Position numbers and translations under genes: made by a program. Of a stretch of DNA of 64,000 nucleotides, positions 61,721 to 64,000 are shown one piece after another. The DNA lies in contig NCRB01000002.1 of assembly GCA_002894665.1 (NCBI GenBank), positions 48,911 to 112,910 of the forward strand, given 5' to 3'. The notes below the pieces were generated by a model. That model ran no database searches, was not told the DNA's origin, and saw only the letters and a list, made by a program, of their open reading frames with translations. The stretch comes from Salinivenus iranica (GTDB lineage: Bacteria; Bacteroidota; Rhodothermia; Rhodothermales; Salinibacteraceae). The stretch's first letter is position 1; every line of letters begins with the position of its first letter.

Positions 61721-62290
61721 TCAGATTCGTTGGGTGGGAATGTTCTCGACGGGAACGCGCTGGACCGCATCGGTCATCCAGCAGTCCTCGCGTGGAGCGT
61801 CGGACTGCCTGGAGAGCTGGAACAGGTAGCCCACGCGGATGCCTTCGTTGGTGGTCAGGATCACCCCCATCTGCGCCCTGTCCTCTTCAACGTGAGGCGG
61901 GCTGTAGGTGGCGCCGTCGTGGTCAATCATCGGTCCGTAGGCCGGCGTGTCGAACAGTCGGCGGAAGCGACGGAGGGGCCCGGTCGCTCGCTTGTTGGCC
62001 GGTGATGCGAAGCGGAAGGCCGCCTCGATTCCCGCATCCTCGCGTGGGGTGTCGTTGTCGCCGAGCGCCTCCACCTGTAGGCGGACGACCTCGGTCGGAG
62101 AGAGCGCGGGGGACGGTTCTTGGAGAGAATCAGCGGGCACAGAGTGGAGGAGCGAGGACAGTGCAGGCGGTGCGTCGGCGGGGCCCGGCCCCCGATCGCA
62201 TGCCTCGGGACCAGTTCCGGTTGGGGCAACACAAAGGAGGGACATCAAGAGAAGCATGGGCGCAAGCATGGGCACCGGCAGACAAGGCAA
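61721..62290 (-). CDS. Secreted DUF4864-domain protein
   Basis: 189 residues; a second start at Met8 is possible. The N-terminus [16 protein letters not shown] looks like a signal peptide. [44 protein letters not shown] matches the NTF2-like DUF4864 family of unknown function. It is flanked by a 53-bp direct repeat pair. Confidence 0.75.
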   Translation of the reverse strand: MPCLPVPMLAPMLLLMSLLCVAPTGTGPEACDRGPGPADAPPALSSLLHSVPADSLQEPSPALSPTEVVRLQVEALGDNDTPREDAGIEAAFRFASPANKRATGPLRRFRRLFDTPAYGPMIDHDGATYSPPHVEEDRAQMGVILTTNEGIRVGYLFQLSRQSDAPREDCWMTDAVQRVPVENIPTQRI

Positions 62291-62947
62291 AATAAACCGT
62301 TCGCGGGCATCCCCCGACGATGCCGCGGGCTCCCGAGGATGTGAATCCGGAATATGCTGTTTTCGAATGCGTGAGAAGGCACGCTCCGGCTGGAAGCGGA
62401 GAGAGCGCTGGCCCCGATGATGGGGGCACTGGTGGATGCGGCTTCAGGACGCGAGAGAATGCTTATGAAGAGGGCCTGTGGAGGTGCGTGAAGCAACGAC
62501 GACAATGATTATACAGCATGAGCGGGACCGATATTCGTTGTTTTCTGCTACAAAAGAGGAATAGAAGGAACGTAACAACTGTCGTCCGCCTGGTCGCCCC
62601 CGATCAACGATTTTTGGGCCGCCTGTCGGATCTTGTTTTTCGGCACGGTGCCGCCTATGATCGGGGTCGCACCTGTGCGGCTCCGCCCAGGAGGGCAAGG
62701 AATCGTTCCATGTCCGAACTCGGCCCCCTGCTCACCACCGTGGACGCTCGTTTGGCATAATCGTCCCGCTCATTCCCCTCCGCCTCGTCCCCCGCGTGCT
62801 GGACAGGCCCCTCCGCTACAGGTGCGGAGCCCAGGCCCGGCAGGGGGCATCCGGCACATTCGGTCCGGATTCGCCTTTTCATTCTGCGGGGAATGTTGTG
62901 ACCCCTCCCCCAATCGCCGATCCCTTTGCACTCCCCCCTGCCCTCCC
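62291..62947. other. Gap upstream of the acyltransferase gene
   Basis: 657 bases without a convincing gene. It holds the second copy of the 53-bp element; AT content is higher at 62490-62580 than around it. Short open frames here have no family features. Confidence 0.45.
62530..62582. repeat. 53-bp sequence, copy 2 of a diverged pair
   Basis: Partner of 61629-61681, sharing the final GTAACAACTGT. Confidence 0.45.
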
Positions 62948-64000
62948 ATGAAGCGCCTGTTCTACCACCTCGTGGCGATGCTCGTGCGCGTGACGAGCTG
63001 GTTCATGTTCAGCCGGGTGGAGGTGCGCGGCCGGGACCGGGTGGCGTGGGATCAACCCTGCATCCTCTCGCCCAACCATCAAAACGCCTTCCTCGACGCC
63101 CTTCTGGTGGGCATCTTTTCCCCCGTCAAGCTCACCTTCCTGAGCCGCGCGTCCGTCTTCGGAACGCCGTTCGACTGGGTACTGGACGCGCTGCACATGG
63201 AACCGGTCTACCGGCGCCGGGATGGCTTCAAGAAGGTGGCCAAAAACAAAGACGTCTTCGCCGATCAGCGAGAACACCTCACCCAGGGCGGTTCGGTGGT
63301 CATGTTCTCGGAGGCCGAGCACGCCCACACCTACTACCTCCGGCCCCTGAGCCGCGGGAGCGCCCGACTGGCCCTCACCACCCAGGCGGAGGCGCCGCCC
63401 GATCAGGAGGTCCAGCTCGTGCCCGTCGGCCTCAACTACTACCACCTTTGCCGCCCGGGCTTTAAAGTGTCCATCGTCTTTGGCGAACCACTCCCGGCGT
63501 CCGCGTACATGGAGCGGTACCGCAACGACGCAGCCACGGGCATGAACGCCCTTCGCGATGATCTCGCGGCTGCGATGAAGGACGGCATGCTGATCCCCGA
63601 AAAGACGGACGACTACCGCGAGCGCGTGGCCCGAATCAACCGGCACACCGAGGGGCTCTCGTTCTCGGAGATGACGCAGGCCCTGGAGGCTCCGGACACG
63701 CTCCCACCCAAGGACACGCACCGCCCGTGGCTGGAGTCGATGGTCTGGGCCCTCAGCCCCCTGAACGCCGGCCCGCTGTGGCTCACGAGCACCCTGATGC
63801 AACGGGTGGACGAGGCGCCGTTTACGGCCTCGCTCAAGTTCGCCGTGGGCATGTTTGGCGTGCCGCTCTGGTGGGCCCTGCTGTTTGGGCTCGGGGCCGG
63901 GCTCTTTGGGTGGACGGTCGGGAGTGGGGCGGTCGCTGCGTCTGCCCTGGCCCTGGTCGGCCACGTCCTGCTCGTCCGTTGGTCGAACCCGCCCCACTCC
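62948..64000 (+). CDS. PlsC-type acyltransferase, 3' end outside the window
   Basis: 351 codons are open from MKRLFYHLVAMLVRV to the window edge. SPNHQNAFLDALL is the HX4D catalytic motif. VMFSEAEHAHTYYLRPLSRGSARL stands where homologues have FPEG-type residues, and VQLVPVGLNYYH and SIVFGEPL follow. C-terminal hydrophobic segments begin near 315 (LWWALLFGLGAGLFGWTV). It probably acylates a glycerolipid at the membrane. The substrate and the C-terminal end cannot be judged. Confidence 0.88.
   Translation, partial: MKRLFYHLVAMLVRVTSWFMFSRVEVRGRDRVAWDQPCILSPNHQNAFLDALLVGIFSPVKLTFLSRASVFGTPFDWVLDALHMEPVYRRRDGFKKVAKNKDVFADQREHLTQGGSVVMFSEAEHAHTYYLRPLSRGSARLALTTQAEAPPDQEVQLVPVGLNYYHLCRPGFKVSIVFGEPLPASAYMERYRNDAATGMNALRDDLAAAMKDGMLIPEKTDDYRERVARINRHTEGLSFSEMTQALEAPDTLPPKDTHRPWLESMVWALSPLNAGPLWLTSTLMQRVDEAPFTASLKFAVGMFGVPLWWALLFGLGAGLFGWTVGSGAVAASALALVGHVLLVRWSNPPHS

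Overview
The window looks like chromosome from an extremely halophilic member of the Rhodothermota/Bacteroidota line, most likely Salinibacter (S. ruber-like). The reasons are high GC, strongly acidic predicted proteins, a SusC-type TonB receptor with a carboxypeptidase-like N-terminal domain, a PorX-type PglZ response regulator, a BatA-like protein, an atpDC pair separated from the rest of the ATP synthase genes, and few clear Shine-Dalgarno sequences. The species call is inference. I see no rRNA, tRNA, CRISPR array, IS transposase or prophage.

Layout. 1-6.3 kb: small membrane proteins, a DUF123/GIY-YIG protein, two secreted beta-propeller-type proteins and a flavin disulfide reductase. 6.5-7.2 kb: a small protein and a degenerate nucleotidyltransferase-like pair. 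7.2-11.4 kb: an FbpABC-type ferric iron ABC importer behind a TTTAGA-N5-TCTAAA operator candidate. 11.5-13.7 kb: a GT4 glycosyltransferase and an aldo/keto reductase. 13.8-17.2 kb: divergent katG and oxyR sharing an OxyR-type site. 17.2-20.3 kb: a polyprenyl-phosphate-type GT2 and gyrB. 20.6-28.4 kb: membrane proteins, a CBS protein, hflX, a BatA-like protein and a fasciclin lipoprotein. 28.5-35.3 kb: a TonB receptor, a GatZ-like protein, an O-methyltransferase and porX. 35.6-38.8 kb: tsaE, folC and an ArsA/Get3 ATPase. 38.8-41.1 kb: a non-coding repeat array with one small GIY-YIG gene inside it. 41.1-48.1 kb: HMG-CoA reductase, a processive GT2, a TPR protein, anmK, thiL and an Hpt protein. 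48.3-53.2 kb: a secreted zinc metalloprotease and atpDC. 53.3-58.8 kb: a HEAT-cyclophilin fusion, a D-threonine aldolase-like enzyme, a small protein and a CCA-adding-type enzyme. 58.9-64 kb: a GlpA-like FAD dehydrogenase, an SDR, a DUF4864 protein and the start of a PlsC-type acyltransferase.

Most genes are housekeeping. The less expected material is non-coding. There is a tandem array of units with inverted ends, constant 72-bp linkers, and a GIY-YIG gene occupying the core of one unit. Several same-strand gene spacers are built from 7-8 bp degenerate iterons, one set at the upstream stop and another at the downstream start. Perfect inverted repeats lie upstream of gyrB, hflX, porX, the SDR, the disulfide reductase and the iron importer.
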